A stretch of 18,875 bases of DNA from NCBI GenBank assembly GCA_036939975.1, contig JALLPB010001656.1:1-18875 (forward strand). The letters run 5' to 3'. The notes under the pieces were generated by a model, which was not told the origin of the DNA, did no database searches, and saw only the letters and a list, made by a program, of their open reading frames with translations. Origin of the DNA: Cyclostephanos tholiformis. Lineage: Eukaryota > Bacillariophyta > Thalassiosirophyceae > Thalassiosirales > Thalassiosiraceae. A program made the translations under genes and the position numbers. This document shows, one piece after another, positions 16,486 to 18,875 of this stretch (positions are counted from its first letter, which is position 1; every line of letters starts with the position of its first letter).

Positions 16486-16627
16486 CCCTAAGTAGTTATA
16501 AAGAGTAGATAAGGTTCACTCTACACTAAACCCTGAGTCAAAAGTCCTTGGCTCAGTGGTTAGTAGGCAACCTTTTATCTACCACCACAATGGCCTAAGG
16601 CCTAACCCCTTCGTGGCCTCACTCAAA
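16479..16627 (+). repeat. Dispersed repeat C, copy 2
   Basis: Second copy of 14291-14427. It contains TTGGCTCAGTGGTTAGTAGG, which resembles a tRNA A box, but no tRNA fold or B box follows. Confidence 0.75.
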
Positions 16628-16930
16628 AGCTTTACAGCTACAGGCACATACATGCACCCATTTTTTTACTAGCTTCTTAAAAACATAGTTTCTCCGCCAA
16701 TTTTGGATGCCTCAGCCACAGAGAAACAATGCCCTCTAGCTGAGCTCTCTGGCTATAGCCATGTCCACTTTTCTCTTGTCAAAGCTTGTCACACAAATGA
16801 CTTTAATAGGGGGTACATTTGGAATGATGATATTGTTGCAAACAACTAGCATACTCGCTGGCTAAAAAACATCACAACCACATGACACAACCTCTTGCCA
16901 TTTCCGCTTTTCCATCAGCCTACCATCGTG
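16628..16930. other. Non-coding 5' flank of the piggyBac-like gene
   Basis: About 300 bp without a supportable gene. The left end of the piggyBac-like element should lie here, but no terminal repeat with a TTAA flank could be identified. Confidence 0.4.
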
Positions 16931-18690
16931 ATGCCTTCTACCTCCTCCCAGCACAAGCACATTCTCCTTGTTGACAAGGAATGGGCTGCTACCCTCATTG
17001 GCCTTCCCATGCTGGTGCCTAACTCCTGGTGGGAGAGTTACAGGAGGGACAATGACACCCTCAACTCTGGCACCATTGTTGGTGTTGATTTCAATCAGCT
17101 GCACTCAAAGTACTTCCAACTTAAGTGCAGTGATGAGATCTATTCCATGAGGTACATCGCCATCCATAAATACATTGATACAGATCACACAGCATATGAT
17201 GCTATGAAGTTTTGCCTTCCACTCAATGCCCCTGCAAATCCAGCAAACAAGGACGGGGTGATTGTGCCATGAAAAAAAACAATCCAAAGACAAGACAAGG
17301 ACAATGACAATGATGATGAGGAGGAGGACAACTTTGTGATGCCACTCAAATGCAACAAACCTGCAGTGCACAAATGCAAGCAAAAAAAGGAAAGCAATAA
17401 TCAACCCTGATTTAGTTTTTGGTGCAGTGGTGGGAGCAAATGACAACAATGATGTGAACAATGATGAGAATCCAACAATGACATCAGATCCAATGAGGTA
17501 TACGATGATGGACAAGGCAGAGAGGGGCAAGTCATCAAACTGGTGCCATACACTGGACCATCGGTGCTATTCGACATCAAATTGGAGGATGGCAATTTGG
17601 ACAAGATGCACGATGGACATGGAACAATCCGCTTTCATCTCACCTTTGATTGGCTGCTCCCCCAATTTGGCAGGGGGTTGGATGAAGATGGATTCTACGA
17701 GTTCATTGCCATCTGGATAAGAATGTACGTGATATGATCATGAGAAAGAATTCATTCTGGCCGGAGCACTTTGATCCATACAATGGGAAGTTCATCATGG
17801 TGGACAATGTTGCATGCTTCTTTGGGTGTCAGCTTGATTGTGCAATAAATGGACTCCCATCAGTTGAGGACTGTTGGAGTATGCAAAAAGCACTTGATGC
17901 AATTGGGACGGCAAAGGAGAGCATGCTTCCCTGCACTTTCAGTGACATGCAAAGGTGCATGCACTTCGTGGACGATTGGGATGAGGACAAAGGAGAGGTT
18001 TGGGGGAACATCTTTGTCAATGAGAAGGTAGAGTTGGCCATCCATATTGCCCATCATCATCACAAGTTTGCAATCATTGAGGATGCATTCAATGTGTGAT
18101 GGAAGGCAGCAGTTATCTTTGGGTGGTGGCCGACAATCAAAGGCCTATCACACAGGGGCTGAAGCTGAAGCTGGTTAGAACCAGTGCAAAGATGCACACC
18201 ATGTGTGTCATGGATGGCCCCGTCATGACCTACAAACTGCATGCTCATGCATTCAGGGGCAAAATGGACGATGATCTGCAGAGCCTTCATGAAAATGTTG
18301 CGACAACTCAGAAGTGGGTCAACCTCATGGACGTCATCCTCAGTGACTTCATGGGGAAGGGCCGTGCATCACCATGGACTCCACCTACATGAGAGACATG
18401 ATGGCACAGATCAGATGCAATGAGTGGCAGCTCAATATGGTTGGCACATCATAATCAAACAGAGTCAGAGCTAATGTCAAGGAAATTGTTCACATGATGA
18501 AAATTGGCACCTATGAGTCAATCATCTGAGAACACAACAGCAAGAATTTGGTGTTCACAGCATGGTCCAACAATGCCATCATGAAGACATTGATGAATTA
18601 TCATAGCACAACAACTTTGGATGCTGAGGACGGGTTGAGGCAGAGGGGGAAGAATGAGAATAAAATGAGGGATATGTGTCAGTGACCTAG
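16931..18690 (+). pseudogene. piggyBac-like transposase (DDE_Tnp_1_7 type), broken
   Basis: A cut-and-paste transposase remnant. I use ATG 16931 (MPSTSSQHK) because the frame upstream of it lacks another ATG. The first piece (to 17272) has LIGLPMLVPNSWW and VGVDFNQLHSKYFQL, like the N-terminal part of algal piggyBac-type proteins. An acidic linker (DNDNDDEEEDN) follows, then KLVPYTGPSV...LEDGNLDKM, RFHLTFDWLLPQFG, PYNGKFIMVDNVACFFGCQL, LPSVEDCWSMQKALDAIG, MQRCMHFVDDWDED, IIEDAFN, MTYKLHAHAFRG, ATTQKWVNLMDVIL and TMDSTYMRDMMAQI. The MDS motif may carry one of the three catalytic aspartates (inference). Frame changes near 17280-17540, 17720, 18099 and 18360, and stops at about 18455, 18527 and 18683, break it. 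The C-terminal part is not recognisable before the window ends. Confidence 0.65.
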
Positions 18691-18875
18691 GCTGGTGGAT
18701 AACATCCCCTGAAATGAACAGTTACAAGTGAAAATGAAGTGGCATGAAGTCCAGGTCAGGAAGAGAAAATTTTGAGCTTATTTTAATGCTTAAAAATGAA
18801 GCAGATCGCCCTGGCTATGGCTAGGGGGATGAGATGCAACCTGTAGGATTCTACAGGTGTTGGTACATCTTTATG
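18691..18875. other. 3' flank, no gene recognised
   Basis: Decayed sequence after the piggyBac-like gene. It contains a perfect hairpin ACCTGTAG-GATT-CTACAGGT at 18839-18858 and a GATGCAACCTGTAGG motif (18833-18847) shared with 9596-9607 and, in reverse complement, with the end of 5833-5883. Confidence 0.4.

Noticed and set aside
16549..16567. tRNA or tRNA-derived SINE head (TTGGCTCAGTGGTTAGTAGG)
   Set aside because: Resembles a tRNA A box, but there is no cloverleaf, no B box at proper spacing, and the other copy (14291-14427) is less tRNA-like.
17105..17530. 141-codon minus-strand open frame rich in Leu/Ile/Val
   Set aside because: It is the antisense of the piggyBac-like coding region and its acidic linker; the plus strand has the recognisable motifs.
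1..18875. CRISPR array, rRNA or complete tRNA genes
   Set aside because: No regularly spaced identical repeats with unique spacers, no rRNA-like blocks and no cloverleaf were seen on either strand.

Overview
The window reads as eukaryotic, repeat-dominated nuclear DNA. It shows GT-AG introns, polyA-type signals, no bacterial operon logic, strong CpG depletion and a dense pile of transposable elements. The combination of a tyrosine-recombinase retroelement, a DUF659-type hAT, a piggyBac-like (DDE_Tnp_1_7-type) transposase and an IS630/Tc1-like DDE transposase is familiar from stramenopile and other algal protist genomes, diatoms included. That assignment is an inference from family resemblance. 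No host housekeeping gene, rRNA, tRNA or CRISPR array was found.

Layout. (1) About 440-4912, plus strand: a decayed tyrosine-recombinase (DIRS-like) retroelement with a gag-like region, a C-terminal reverse transcriptase/RNase H remnant and a YR integrase remnant. It is followed by a G-tract tandem repeat at 4936-5120. (2) 5121-6329: non-coding and repeat-bearing; its part from 5521 has no CpG at all. (3) 6332-9593: a complete-ended 3.26-kb IS630/Tc1-like DNA transposon with long inverted repeats (about 250-265 bp) and TA target duplications. It carries two convergent genes: a DDE transposase (+) and an unrecognised coiled-coil, Gly/Met/Gln-rich protein with a long CAG tract (-). (4) 9726-12751: a complete-ended hAT element with 18-bp inverted repeats, an exact 8-bp target duplication CCTACCAT and a decayed DUF659-type transposase on the minus strand. 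(5) 12752-16930: non-coding repeats. They include the dispersed repeat the hAT jumped into, whose uninterrupted relative lies at about 14775-15290, a 284-bp inverted-repeat element, a 303-bp MITE with TTA duplications, and several shorter repeat families. (6) 16931 to about 18690, plus strand: a decayed piggyBac-like transposase whose 3' part probably continues out of the window.

How the parts relate. The most unusual item is the two-gene Tc1-like element. Each long inverted repeat ends shortly before the start codon of one gene, so a single duplicated sequence could serve as promoter and leader for both genes. All coding sequences here carry stops or frameshifts, so none is obviously active. 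CpG content steps up sharply at the borders of the Tc1-like element, which suggests it arrived more recently than the CpG-depleted DNA around it.
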